In this document: in pieces, positions 1-7,890 of the stretch | Position numbering within the stretch: position 1 is the first letter of the stretch | How the letters are laid out: each line of letters starts with the position of its first letter | Origin: Massilia phyllostachyos | GTDB taxonomy: Bacteria > Pseudomonadota > Gammaproteobacteria > Burkholderiales > Burkholderiaceae_D | Length of the DNA: 64,000 bases | Reading direction: 5' to 3' | Assembly (NCBI RefSeq): GCF_021044825.1 | Contig: NZ_JAJNOC010000009.1 | Location: 155,689 to 219,688 of the forward strand | Made by a program: the position numbers and the translations under genes | Notes under the pieces: model-generated | The model's input: only the letters and a program-made list of their open reading frames with translations | What the model was told of the DNA's origin: nothing | Databases searched by the model: none

Positions 1-335
1 TGGTGCTGGGCATCGTCGCGCTGCTGCTCACGCTCGCGGTGCCGCGCTTCTTCCCCAGCATCGACACCAGCCGCGAAACCATCCTGCAGGAGAACCTGAG
101 GAACACGCGCGACATCATCGACCAGTTCCACTCCGACACCGGGCGCTATCCGGAGTCGCTCGAGCAGCTGGTGGAGAAAAAATACCTGCGCGAGCTGCCG
201 ATGGACCCGATCCTGGAGTCGCGCGAAGGCTGGATCATCGAGCCGCCGCCGGAAGGCGAGCAGGGCGTGGTCGGCAACCTGCGCAGCGGCGCGCCGGGGA
301 ACGACCGCAAGGGGCAGCCCTATGCGGAGTGGTAA
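1..335 (+). CDS. Type II secretion/type IV pseudopilin (GspG-like), 5' end missing
   Basis: The reading frame is open through the first base of the window, so the true start lies upstream. The visible part begins inside the hydrophobic N-terminal helix typical of pilins (VLGIVALLLTLAVPRFFPSI) and continues with the long alpha-1 helix (TRETILQENLRNTRDIIDQF), then YPESLEQLVEKKYLRELPMDP, the pattern seen in GspG major pseudopilins where the chain crosses the periplasm and folds into the globular head. The C-terminus is short and ends QPYAEW, close to the usual calcium-loop ending of GspG. Pseudopilins are inserted in the inner membrane, cleaved by a prepilin peptidase and assembled into a short periplasmic fibre. 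The next gene, also pilin-like, overlaps by 14 bases, so the two are translationally coupled. It could equally belong to a type IV pilus-like system, since the rest of the cluster is outside the window. Confidence 0.85.
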   Translation, partial: VLGIVALLLTLAVPRFFPSIDTSRETILQENLRNTRDIIDQFHSDTGRYPESLEQLVEKKYLRELPMDPILESREGWIIEPPPEGEQGVVGNLRSGAPGNDRKGQPYAEW

Positions 336-987
336 ACATCGTCAAGGCGGGTTCACTTACCTCGGCCTGATCGTCTTCGTCTTCATCATCGGCCTGGTGG
401 GCGCCGCCACCCTGAAGGTCGAGGCCCTGCTGCGCCGCGCCCAGCTGGAACGGGAGCTGCTGGAAACCGGCGCCCAGTTCAGCGCGGCCCTGAACAGCTA
501 CGCCGCCGCGACCCCGCGCGGCCAGCCGCGTGCGCCGATGGCGCTGGACGACCTGCTGCGCGACAAGCGCTTCCCGAATCCGCGCCGCCACCTGCGCAAG
601 GTCTTCATCGACCCGGTCACCGGCAAGCCCGAATGGGGCCTGGTGCGGGCAGGCGAGGCCGGTCCCATCCTCGGCGTGCACAGCCTGTCGCAGGCGACGC
701 CGCTGAAGCAGGCGAACTTCGAACCGCGCTTCAGCGGCTTCGAGAACCGCGAACACCTGGCGCAGTGGCTATTCATGGCGCAGGAGACGGGCGCGCCGGT
801 TCTGCTGCCGCCGAACGTGCCGGCGCGGCCGCAGACCCCGCCCGCCACGCCCGCGCCGCCGACGCCGCAGCCCTCGCCCGTGCCGGTTCCGGACCCGTCG
901 CAGGACGAAGGACCGGCCGAAGCGCCGGAGGAACCGCCGTCGCAGCCGCAAGACCCGCCGGGCCAGTCACAGGATTCCGGCCGGTAG
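322..987 (+). CDS. Prepilin-like protein with proline-rich tail
   Basis: The 221-residue protein starts with a short basic leader (MRSGKHRQGG) followed by FTYLGLIVFVFIIGLVGAA, a class III prepilin signal with the glycine-phenylalanine cleavage junction. Position 5 of the mature chain, normally a glutamate needed for efficient assembly, is a glycine here (F-T-Y-L-G). The helix continues (KVEALLRRAQLERELLETGAQFSAALNSY), then a domain containing DDLLRDKRFPNPRRHLRKVFIDPVTGKPEWG, a layout shared by many pseudopilin-like type II secretion proteins. From about residue 160 on, the chain is almost entirely proline, alanine and glutamine. It overlaps the upstream pseudopilin gene and ends 17 bases before a convergent gene. 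A minor pseudopilin or an accessory factor of the secretion machine is the likely role; the missing Glu5 argues against it being the major subunit. Confidence 0.8.
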   Translation: MRSGKHRQGGFTYLGLIVFVFIIGLVGAATLKVEALLRRAQLERELLETGAQFSAALNSYAAATPRGQPRAPMALDDLLRDKRFPNPRRHLRKVFIDPVTGKPEWGLVRAGEAGPILGVHSLSQATPLKQANFEPRFSGFENREHLAQWLFMAQETGAPVLLPPNVPARPQTPPATPAPPTPQPSPVPVPDPSQDEGPAEAPEEPPSQPQDPPGQSQDSGR

Positions 988-1004
988 CCGGAACGCGCAC
1001 GGCA

Positions 1005-1454
1005 TCACGCCCTGGCGAGCGGCTTCATTCGGAAGCTGACGCCCAGGCGATTGATGGCATTCATCGTTGCAATCACGATGGTCAGTTCGACCAGGTCCTT
1101 TTCGGCGAAGCTGGCCAGCGCCGCCGCGTAGGCTTCGTCGGAGGCATGCGTTTCGCCGACGCGGGTCACTTCTTCCGTCCATGCCAGCGCCGCCTGCTCC
1201 CGGTCCGAGAACAGATAGCGCACCTCGTCCCACACCGGCACCAGGACGATCTTGTCGATCGACATGCCGCTCTTGATCAGGTCGCGCGTATGGATATCGA
1301 TGCAGTGCGCACAGCCATTCAGTTGCGACGTTCGCAGGAACACCAGGTGGATCAAGTCGTTCGGTAAGTTCGTCCCGGTGGTGGCGTAATGGTGCAGTGC
1401 GCCGACGGCTTTCGCACCGTCGGCCGATACCTGGAACCAGTTTGGGCGTTTCAT
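1005..1454 (-). CDS. Carboxymuconolactone decarboxylase/AhpD-family protein (CxxC), probable ECF41 target
   Basis: A 149-residue protein of the AhpD-like superfamily. The key motif NGCAHCIDIH (Cys48, Cys51, His55) is the redox-active CxxC plus histidine of alkylhydroperoxidase-type members, so a peroxide- or thiol-linked reductase activity is more likely than true gamma-carboxymuconolactone decarboxylation. The ATG at 1452-1454 is preceded by an AAAGGA ribosome site; longer in-frame extensions run into the divergent promoter and are not credible. The gene is transcribed away from a paralogue at 1644, and its upstream region holds an exact ECF41-type promoter (1515-1541), 60 bases from the start codon. 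The substrate is unknown. It is convergent with the pilin-like gene upstream in coordinates. Confidence 0.88.
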   Translation of the reverse strand: MKRPNWFQVSADGAKAVGALHHYATTGTNLPNDLIHLVFLRTSQLNGCAHCIDIHTRDLIKSGMSIDKIVLVPVWDEVRYLFSDREQAALAWTEEVTRVGETHASDEAYAAALASFAEKDLVELTIVIATMNAINRLGVSFRMKPLARA

Positions 1455-1514
1455 GGCGGTTTTTCCTTTATCTATGGTCTGGCGGCGGGCCGTTCGCGCC
1501 ACCGCTGTCGACAA

Positions 1515-1541
1515 GACGGGCGCCATGCACGATTTGTGACA
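1515..1541 (-). promoter_or_regulatory. ECF41-type promoter facing the minus-strand AhpD-like gene
   Basis: On the minus strand TGTCACA (1541-1535) is followed by exactly 16 bases and CGTC (1518-1515). This matches, without mismatch, the promoter consensus I recall for group ECF41 sigma factors (TGTCACA-N16-CGTC). It lies about 60 bases upstream of the start codon at 1454, and an ECF41-like sigma gene sits at 2146. Confidence 0.85.
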
Positions 1542-1565
1542 GCGTCGAAAAAAATGCCCGAAACC

Positions 1566-1592
1566 TGTCACAGCGAGATGGCCTGGCCCGTC
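1566..1592 (+). promoter_or_regulatory. ECF41-type promoter facing the plus-strand AhpD-like gene and sigma factor
   Basis: TGTCACA (1566-1572), 16 bases, then CGTC (1589-1592): an exact match to the recalled ECF41 consensus, 51 bases ahead of the ATG at 1644. With the mirror-image promoter at 1515-1541 it forms a back-to-back pair; the two -35 elements are 24 bases apart. Transcription from here would run through 1644-2108 into the sigma gene, giving autoregulation. Confidence 0.85.
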
Positions 1593-1643
1593 TAAGGAGC
1601 AGGAGGGCGCGCGGTGCGCCCTCCACCCTGACCAGAGGCCACC

Positions 1644-2108
1644 ATGTCCCATACTGCTCGTCTTCCATTTTTTTCCTTGGCGCCCAACGCGCTGCATGCA
1701 ATGATCAAGCTGTCGAAGACAGTGGGTCAAAGTTCGATCGGCGAGCGTCTCTTCGAGCTGGTGAACCTGCGGGTGTCGCAGGTGAACGGCTGTGGCGTAT
1801 GTGTCGACATGCACTGGCGCTTCCTGCTCGCGCAGGGCGCCGATCCGCGCCACCTGAACGCGATCGCCGGCTGGCGCGAAGCCCCGTTTTTCAACCCGCG
1901 CGAGCGTGCGGCCCTGGCCTGGGCGGATGCCGTCAACGCGCTGCCGCAGCGGGATGACACCGATGCCGCCTACGAGGAAGTGTCCAGGCACTTCAGCGAG
2001 ACCGAGATCGTGGAACTCAGCTACTGCATCGCCGCCATCCGTGGCTGGAACGTGTTGAACATCTCGCTGCGTAACCAGATTCCGGATCAACCCGCGCCAG
2101 GTTTTTGA
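1644..2108 (+). CDS. Carboxymuconolactone decarboxylase/AhpD-family protein (CxxC), upstream of sigma factor
   Basis: 154 residues, paralogous to the divergent protein at 1005-1454. The motif NGCGVCVDMH places the redox cysteines at 50 and 53 with His57. The rest of the fold is recognisable: the helix before the motif (SSIGERLFELVNLRVSQV), the region rich in alanine and aromatics (FNPRERAALAWADAVNAL), and the terminal ETEIVELSYCIAAIRGWNVLNIS. In ECF41 loci such proteins are the standard genetic partners and direct targets of the sigma factor. Here the gene is followed after 37 bases by the sigma gene, so the two are probably cotranscribed from the promoter at 1566-1592. A role in detoxifying peroxides or reactive organic compounds is inference from the superfamily. 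Confidence 0.88.
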   Translation: MSHTARLPFFSLAPNALHAMIKLSKTVGQSSIGERLFELVNLRVSQVNGCGVCVDMHWRFLLAQGADPRHLNAIAGWREAPFFNPRERAALAWADAVNALPQRDDTDAAYEEVSRHFSETEIVELSYCIAAIRGWNVLNISLRNQIPDQPAPGF

Positions 2109-2145
2109 TGTCGGCCGCGGTAGGAAAAGAAAGGAAAGCTGCACC

Positions 2146-3033
2146 ATGACCGACCAAGCCGACACGCCCCCGGAAGCGGCCTTCGAGATGCTGCGCCCGC
2201 GCCTGTTGTCGATTGCCTACCGCATGCTCGGCACGCGCGCGGACGCCGAGGACGTGGTGCAGGACGCCTGGCTGCGCTGGCATGGCGCGGCCAAGGAGGG
2301 CATCGTGTCCCAGGAAGCATGGCTGGTGACCGTGACGACCCGTCTCGCCATCGATCGCCTGCGCCTGGCCAAGGCCGATCGTGAAGCCTATGTCGGCTGG
2401 TGGCTGCCGGAACCGCTGGTGGAACTGGACGAAACGACACCCGAGAGCACGCTCGAACTGGCGAACGAGGTGTCGGTCGCCTTCATGTGGGTGCTGGAAC
2501 GCTTGTCGGCGGAAGAGCGTGCAGCCTTCCTGATGCGCCAGGTATTCGATGCCGATTACGCCGACATCGCCGAGGTGGTGAAGAAGTCGGAGCCGGCCTG
2601 CCGGCAACTCGTGCATCGTGCGTCGGAGCGCGTCCGGCAGGAGCGTCCGCGCTTCGACGTCCCCAGGGACAAGCACCGCGAACTGCTGGACAGGTTCATC
2701 CAGGCCGCCAGGCATGGCAGCCGCGCCGACATGCGCGCCCTGATGTCGGACGAGGTGCAGCTGGTGGCGGACGGCGGCGGCAAGGTCGCGTCCTTCCAGC
2801 ATGTCTTGAGGGGCGCGGGCCGCGTCGCCGGCGTATTCTGGGCGCTCGAACACCGGTTTCCCCTGCAGGTCGCCTACCGGGCCGCGCTCGTGAACGGCGA
2901 GCCGGGTATCCTGCGTTATGTGCAGGGAAAGCTGGAGTCGGTGCAGTCCTTCATCGTCGATGACGACCGCATCGTGGCCGTCTTCATCATGCGCAATCCC
3001 GACAAGCTGGCATCGGTGCCGCAGGCGCTCTGA
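2146..3033 (+). CDS. sigJ: ECF RNA polymerase sigma factor, group ECF41 (SigJ-like), with fused SnoaL-like domain
   Basis: 295 residues. Sigma region 2 covers about residues 14-80 (LRPRLLSIAYRMLGTRADAEDVVQDAWLRW), the linker carries WLPEP (86-90), and region 4 about 108-168 (VLERLSAEERAAFLMRQVFDADYADIAEVV, split here for length only). A C-terminal SnoaL-type domain follows, with DGGGK (209-213) and NPDKL (284-288). WLPEP, DGGGK/R and NPDKL are the three signatures described for ECF41 sigma factors, in which the fused domain takes the place of an anti-sigma factor and modulates activity. No separate anti-sigma gene is present nearby, which fits. The linked AhpD-like genes and the two exact ECF41 promoters upstream complete the module. 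The inducing signal is not known for the group and cannot be read from the sequence. Confidence 0.93.
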   Translation: MTDQADTPPEAAFEMLRPRLLSIAYRMLGTRADAEDVVQDAWLRWHGAAKEGIVSQEAWLVTVTTRLAIDRLRLAKADREAYVGWWLPEPLVELDETTPESTLELANEVSVAFMWVLERLSAEERAAFLMRQVFDADYADIAEVVKKSEPACRQLVHRASERVRQERPRFDVPRDKHRELLDRFIQAARHGSRADMRALMSDEVQLVADGGGKVASFQHVLRGAGRVAGVFWALEHRFPLQVAYRAALVNGEPGILRYVQGKLESVQSFIVDDDRIVAVFIMRNPDKLASVPQAL

Positions 3034-3052
3034 AACGCCGCGCACCGCGGCC

Positions 3053-4945
3053 TCACTCCGCGCTCGCCGCATCCAGCGGCAGGCACACCCACGGTTCATA
3101 CAAGGTCAGCGATTCGACCACCACGCCGGGCTGGAAGCAGACCTGGTCGCGCGTGATCATCTCCTCGGGCACTTCCACGGTGGTCGTTCCCGCATCCGGT
3201 TCGTCGCCGAAGCGGGTGCGGTAGCTGGACGAATCGGTGCTGTTGCCGGGCCGGTAGCGCACCAGCGGCATGGCGTCGTCGGGCAGGGGCAGGTCGAAAC
3301 GCAGGACGATCGCGTATTCCCCGTCCTGTTCGACCAGGCTGCCGCGCGGGCGCGGCAAGCGCGCGACCTGGCGCGCATGGGTCGCTTCCAGGGTTTTCAG
3401 GTGGCGGGCGTAATCGTCCAGCACGAGGTCGAGGTCGAAGCCGGCGAGCTGGAAAGCGGTCTGCCACAAGGCGTAGCCGTCGAGGTCGCGCGGGAAATCC
3501 TCGCGCGCCAGTGTGCGCAGGAGGGTGTGCGGGGCCGCGGCGCCGTAGCGCTTGACCAGGCGATCGACCAGGATCGCGCCCAGCGGGTATTTCAGGTTGT
3601 CGTCGACCGTGCCGGCGAAAGCGGCCTGGTCGGTCAGCTGGCGCGGCTTGACCAGGCGCCGCGCCGAGACGATGGCCGCCGCCAGTTCCTGTTTTTCAGT
3701 GACGCCCGTCCCCGTGCCGACCTTGTTCTCCACCCACTCGGCCAGTCCTTCGTTCAGCACCATCATGTCGTCGAGCTGGGACGACTGGGCGCCGCCGGCC
3801 AGGCGCAGGGCCAGCACGTGCGCCGTTTCGTGCGCCAGGGTGTCGCTTGCGCCGCGGTCGTTCACGCGTATGCGGATGCGGTCGAGATAGGCGGTGCCGG
3901 CGTGGTTGCGGGTGGTGCCGGACAGGTCGACGTCGATCGGCGCGCCGCCCTTCGTTCCGAGCAGGGCGGCGACGGCCTCGAAGGTGCGGTCGGCTTCCGC
4001 GATCAAGGGGCGCACGCGCGCGCTGCTCAGGGCCGGGTAGCTGAAGCTGTAGTGCCGGGTGGTCGCCTGGCCGCTGGCGACGGGCATGAACTCGACGGCG
4101 TTGGCCCCTTTCCTGCCGGCCGGGGCGCCGTCGTCCCTGCTGCGCGCGGCCAGCAGCGCGACGCCCGCGAGCACGGCGGCGACCATCAGTCCGATGCCGA
4201 AGCGCGTGAGCCAGCGCCGCAGCCCGCCGATGCGCCGCACCCGCGCGCCGACCTTGCCGGCGCTGCAGAACAGGACGAAGGCGAGGGCGCCGAACAGCAG
4301 CGCCGCCCCGAGTTGGGTCCAGATGGACGACATCGGCAGTTGCCAGGCGGCGCCGGTGAAACGCAGGGCCAGCAGGTCGGTCGTATCGAGGGCCGAGGCC
4401 AGCGACGGCGCCTTGTCCTGCAGCAGCTTGATGCCGATCGCGCACAGCGCCAGGACCAGCCAGGCCACGTGGCGCAGGAAGCCCAGCAGCATGCCGGCCG
4501 TCAGCGCCACCGCCGTCGCCAGGATGCACAGGCCGAACATCGTCAGCAGCAGGGAAGGCCGCAAGGCATGGTCGAGCGAGCCGCGCGTGGCCGTGTGCAG
4601 GGCCGCATTCCACAGCAGCGCGCAGGCGGGGTAGATCAGCAGCACCAGCAGCGCCGCCTGGACCTTGGCCATGAACACCGCGCGCCGGGTCAGCGGCAGC
4701 CCGTCGAGGAAGTTCAGCGTGCCTTCGTCGATTTCACGCACCAGCAGATTGGTGCCGAGGGCGAAGCCGAACAGGAGCTGCATGACGCCCAGTCCCTCGG
4801 ACAGCGTGTGCATGCGGGCGGGGAAGGGGACCGCGTCGAAGGGGAGCAGGAAGACGCCGGCGGTCTCCATCAGCAGCAGCGCCAGCACGATGAACAGGAA
4901 GGGGCGCAGGCTGCGCAGCTCCTTGCGAAGCAGTGCGGCGCTCAT
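3053..4945 (-). CDS. ABC-2 type permease fused to a gluzincin metallopeptidase-like domain
   Basis: 630 residues in two parts. The first (about 1-290) is an ABC-2-type permease with hydrophobic segments such as PFLFIVLALLLMETAGVFLL, LLTMFGLCILATAVALTAG and LGAALLFGALAFVLFCSAG. After a last membrane anchor (LTRFGIGLMVAAVLAGVALL) comes a predicted extracytoplasmic domain with HETAH (372-376) and, about 28 residues on, NEGLAEWVE, the HExxH plus downstream glutamate pattern of gluzincin (M1-like) peptidases. The tail (KTLEATHAR onward) is beta-rich. It is the last gene of a three-gene exporter operon; its ATG overlaps the stop of the preceding gene (ATGA). Whether the peptidase is catalytic or only binds substrate is not decided by sequence; both zinc-binding histidines, the glutamate base and the third ligand are present. 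Confidence 0.85.
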   Translation of the reverse strand: MSAALLRKELRSLRPFLFIVLALLLMETAGVFLLPFDAVPFPARMHTLSEGLGVMQLLFGFALGTNLLVREIDEGTLNFLDGLPLTRRAVFMAKVQAALLVLLIYPACALLWNAALHTATRGSLDHALRPSLLLTMFGLCILATAVALTAGMLLGFLRHVAWLVLALCAIGIKLLQDKAPSLASALDTTDLLALRFTGAAWQLPMSSIWTQLGAALLFGALAFVLFCSAGKVGARVRRIGGLRRWLTRFGIGLMVAAVLAGVALLAARSRDDGAPAGRKGANAVEFMPVASGQATTRHYSFSYPALSSARVRPLIAEADRTFEAVAALLGTKGGAPIDVDLSGTTRNHAGTAYLDRIRIRVNDRGASDTLAHETAHVLALRLAGGAQSSQLDDMMVLNEGLAEWVENKVGTGTGVTEKQELAAAIVSARRLVKPRQLTDQAAFAGTVDDNLKYPLGAILVDRLVKRYGAAAPHTLLRTLAREDFPRDLDGYALWQTAFQLAGFDLDLVLDDYARHLKTLEATHARQVARLPRPRGSLVEQDGEYAIVLRFDLPLPDDAMPLVRYRPGNSTDSSSYRTRFGDEPDAGTTTVEVPEEMITRDQVCFQPGVVVESLTLYEPWVCLPLDAASAE

Positions 4946-6792
4946 TGCAGCTCCCAGCGGCGCGCCGCCAGCCTGACGCTGCAGCCGAGCAGCGCGTCGC
5001 GCCGCTCCACCGCGGTGAACAGGCGGGTGCCGCGCGCGAACGATGCCGGCAGCACGCCGGCGCGCGTGGCGTCGACCCGGGCCAGCGATTCGGACCGGAT
5101 CTCTCCATCCCAGGGGCCGAGGGCGACGTACAGGACCGAGAAGGGCGCTACCTCGCCGTCCGTCGGCCCCAGCCGGTAATGCACTTCGTAGGTTTTCCCG
5201 GCCATGCGCTGCGCGCTGAAGCGCGCCTGCGGTAGCGCGATCGCGTCGAGCGCGGGCGCCAGGCGCGTCTCCTCGGCGGCGAACAGTGTGTCGAAGCGGC
5301 GCACCAAGGTGGCCTGGTCCGGTGCGCCGCTTTGCGCCAGGAGTGCGGGGAAATCCGGAGCGAACAGCGAGTCGCCCGCTTCGCGGGATGGCCGTTCGCC
5401 CAGCACCGAGCGCGCCAGCGCCTGGAAGCGCGGCGCGCCCATGTCCTGGGCCAGCGAGGCGACCATGCGCCATGCCAGCGCGTCGGCCAGGCAGGGGCCG
5501 AGCTGTTCGCGCACGCTCAGCCACTCGTGCACGACGCGCCGGGCGCCATCGGGCCGGGCCTGCAGCAGGCGCGCGCCGAAGGCGGCACGCAGCGCCAGCT
5601 TCTCCTGCCGGCGCGGCAGGTCGCGTGCGACCAGCCACTGCGCGGCGCCGTCCAGCAGCCAGCGCCGGTCTTCATTCGCGGCGCGGCCACGCGAATGCCA
5701 GCCCATCCACGAGGCCAGGGCGTAGGCCCGGAATCCCTCGGCGTCGAAGGCGCTGTTGGTGAAGGCCGCGCGCAGCACCACGCCATCGGTATTCGGAAGA
5801 GCGGCGCGCTGGAAGGCGTCGCCATCGAGGGCGTCGTCGGGCAGGGCCGTCAGCGCAGGCGCATCGCGCAGGGCCAGGAAAGCCTGCATGCGCGCCAGGT
5901 CGGCCGACAGCCCATTGGCCAGCGTCCTGGCTTCGCCGGCGGCTCCTGCGAAGCCGACCGCGACCGGCGGGCTGCCGGTGCTGCGCACCGCGTGCGCCAG
6001 TTCGAAGGGCGGCTTGGGTTTGCGCTCCTCGATCACCGAGATCGCCATGATCACCGCCAGGAAGCCGATCGTCACGGCGGATAGTTCGCGCGGGCGCATG
6101 CGGCGCGACAGGGCGACCACCAGCGAGCCCTCGGCCGACAGCGCCAGCGCGAAGGTGGCCGCGACCAGCGCCGCGCCGATGGCGCAGGTGGTCAGGACCG
6201 CCTGCAAGGGCAGGACCAGTCTTTCGAAGACCATCGATTCCTGCACCAGGTAGAACGGCGCCCATTTCGCGACCGGCAACTGGCCGGTCGTGTCCGCCGC
6301 GATCAGGCATATCAGCAGCAGGGGCCAGAACACGAAGCGGTAGCGGCCGGTCAAGCCGACCATGAAGGCCAGTGAATAGCAGAGGAACACGAAACTCGCG
6401 CTGCGGATGGCCACCAGGGCGACATAGTGCGGCGTCAGCGAGACCTGGCCGCGGGCGGCGAGCAGGGTCGCGCCAAGACAGGCCGCCATGGCCAGCAACA
6501 GCACCGTCATTCCCAGCAGCCATTTGACTGTCAGCACCTGGGTCCGGCTGACGGGCAAGGTCTCCAGGAACAGCTGGGTCCGGCCCATGTATTCGCGTAC
6601 GACCAGGCGGTAGCCCAACACCAGCGACATCAGCGGCGCCATCAGCACGACGACTTTCTGGTAGGCCACCATGGGACTGCCCATCGTCTCGGCGCCATGC
6701 AGCGCCACGGCCTGGGTCAGCGCCAGCAGCAGCAGGATGGCCAGCAGCACCCAGCGGTGTTCGCGCCACTCCTTGTAGAGCAGGGCGCGCAT
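4942..6792 (-). CDS. ABC-2 type transporter permease with large soluble C-terminal region
   Basis: 616 residues from the ATG at 6790-6792, which overlaps the stop of the ATPase gene by one base (TGATG). The N-terminal half is a membrane permease: WVLLAILLLLALTQAVAL, VVVLMAPLMSLVLGYRLVV (followed by REYMGRTQLFLETLPVSR, the signature found in Gld/ABC-2 exporters), WLLGMTVLLLAMAACLGATL, and further helices to about residue 275. After a final helix (ELSAVTIGFLAVIMAISVI) the remaining 310 or so residues are soluble and probably periplasmic, rich in alanine and arginine with no motif I recognise; repeated WLL/WLV segments suggest an all-helical scaffold like the non-catalytic half of an aminopeptidase. 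It presumably pairs with the peptidase-fused permease to form a heterodimeric exporter. Longer upstream starts would run into the ATPase gene. Confidence 0.85.
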   Translation of the reverse strand: MRALLYKEWREHRWVLLAILLLLALTQAVALHGAETMGSPMVAYQKVVVLMAPLMSLVLGYRLVVREYMGRTQLFLETLPVSRTQVLTVKWLLGMTVLLLAMAACLGATLLAARGQVSLTPHYVALVAIRSASFVFLCYSLAFMVGLTGRYRFVFWPLLLICLIAADTTGQLPVAKWAPFYLVQESMVFERLVLPLQAVLTTCAIGAALVAATFALALSAEGSLVVALSRRMRPRELSAVTIGFLAVIMAISVIEERKPKPPFELAHAVRSTGSPPVAVGFAGAAGEARTLANGLSADLARMQAFLALRDAPALTALPDDALDGDAFQRAALPNTDGVVLRAAFTNSAFDAEGFRAYALASWMGWHSRGRAANEDRRWLLDGAAQWLVARDLPRRQEKLALRAAFGARLLQARPDGARRVVHEWLSVREQLGPCLADALAWRMVASLAQDMGAPRFQALARSVLGERPSREAGDSLFAPDFPALLAQSGAPDQATLVRRFDTLFAAEETRLAPALDAIALPQARFSAQRMAGKTYEVHYRLGPTDGEVAPFSVLYVALGPWDGEIRSESLARVDATRAGVLPASFARGTRLFTAVERRDALLGCSVRLAARRWELQ

Positions 6793-7640
6793 CAGGCGGA
6801 CACGCTGTCGGTGCGGGCGAAGGCCAGGAAAATATCTTCCAGCGACAGGGATGCGACGACGACGCCCGGCGGCCATGCGCTTTGTTCCCACAGCGCAGGG
6901 TCGGCCTGCCAGATATCGCCGCGCAATTGCGTGAATCCTTCACCGGGCGCGACCCCGGCATCGGCGACGATCCTGCGCACCTGCCTGCGCAAATCGCTCA
7001 CCTCGCCCTCGAAGCGGCAGGCGCCGCTCTGAACGATGCCGACGCGCTGCGCCAGCTGCTCGACTTCGCCCACCAGGTGCGAGGAAAACATCACCGTCGT
7101 GCCTTGCTCGCGCTGCAAGACCTGCAATTGGTCGTTGAATTCGCGCCGCGCCACCGGGTCGAGGCCGGCAGTCGGTTCGTCGAGCAGCAGCAGTTCTGGC
7201 CGCGGCGCCAGCGCCAGCGCCAGGCCCAGCTTGGTCCGCGTGCCGCCCGACATCTCCGACGCGCGGCGATCGCGCGGCACGTCGAGGATGCGCAGCAGGC
7301 GCTGGAATTCGGGCGCGTCCCAGGTCGGATAGAAGCTGCCGACGAAGGCGCCCAGCTGGTCGGCCGTCATCCACGGGTAGAAATTCGGTTCCTGGCAGAC
7401 GTAGCCGATGCGCTGCTTGAGCTTGGCCGGGATGCGCTTGACCGAACGGCCCAGCACGGTGATCCGGCCGCTGTCGGGCCGTAGCAGGCCCATCAGCATT
7501 TTCAGGGTGGTGGTCTTGCCGGCGCCGTTGCGACCGAGGAAACCGAACATTTCGCCCTGGCGGACGGTGAGACTCAGGCCGTCGAGCGCCTTGACCTTGC
7601 CGTAACGATGGATGACGGAATCGAGCTCGACAGCGTTCAT
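6792..7640 (-). CDS. ABC transporter ATP-binding protein
   Basis: Cytoplasmic ATPase of the exporter encoded with the two following permeases. Walker A is GRNGAGKTT (about 36-44), the Q-loop is in VCQEPNFYPWMTAD, the signature reads MSGGTRTKLGLALAL (threonine instead of the usual glutamine), and Walker B with the D-loop is LLLLDEPTAGLDP, followed by the H-loop in MFSSHLVGEVEQL. The chain is about 282 residues, normal for the ABC-2/CcmA-type family. The ATG at 7638-7640 has no clear ribosome site; an in-frame TTG at 7668-7670, ten codons upstream and preceded by GGTGAT, is an alternative start. Its stop overlaps the start of the next gene, so the three genes are one transcript. Confidence 0.9.
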   Translation of the reverse strand: MNAVELDSVIHRYGKVKALDGLSLTVRQGEMFGFLGRNGAGKTTTLKMLMGLLRPDSGRITVLGRSVKRIPAKLKQRIGYVCQEPNFYPWMTADQLGAFVGSFYPTWDAPEFQRLLRILDVPRDRRASEMSGGTRTKLGLALALAPRPELLLLDEPTAGLDPVARREFNDQLQVLQREQGTTVMFSSHLVGEVEQLAQRVGIVQSGACRFEGEVSDLRRQVRRIVADAGVAPGEGFTQLRGDIWQADPALWEQSAWPPGVVVASLSLEDIFLAFARTDSVSA

Positions 7641-7890
7641 TTGTAGGTTGGGAATAAAGGTTCGTGGCAAATCACCGGGGCGGAGATTTATAACCCGTCA
7701 ATATGTATGATGAGCCTGGAACGAGCAAGCGCATCGGGGTATCTGCCTTTGTTTTATCCTGCAGGCATAAGTGAAAACGGCTTCCCCCCGGCGAAGTTCG
7801 AAAAGCAATGACATCGCAAGAAGAAATGGAGAAGATGCCGTCATTGCTGGCCTATACTGCGTGGTATCTCAACAATCGTCGGGACTGGAA

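Noticed and set aside
2918..5179. Long open frame on the plus strand opposite the peptidase-fused permease
   Set aside because: Composition is dominated by Arg, Ala, Gly and Gln, no domain is visible, and the minus strand codes a clear permease with coupled neighbours. Long antisense frames are expected at this GC content.
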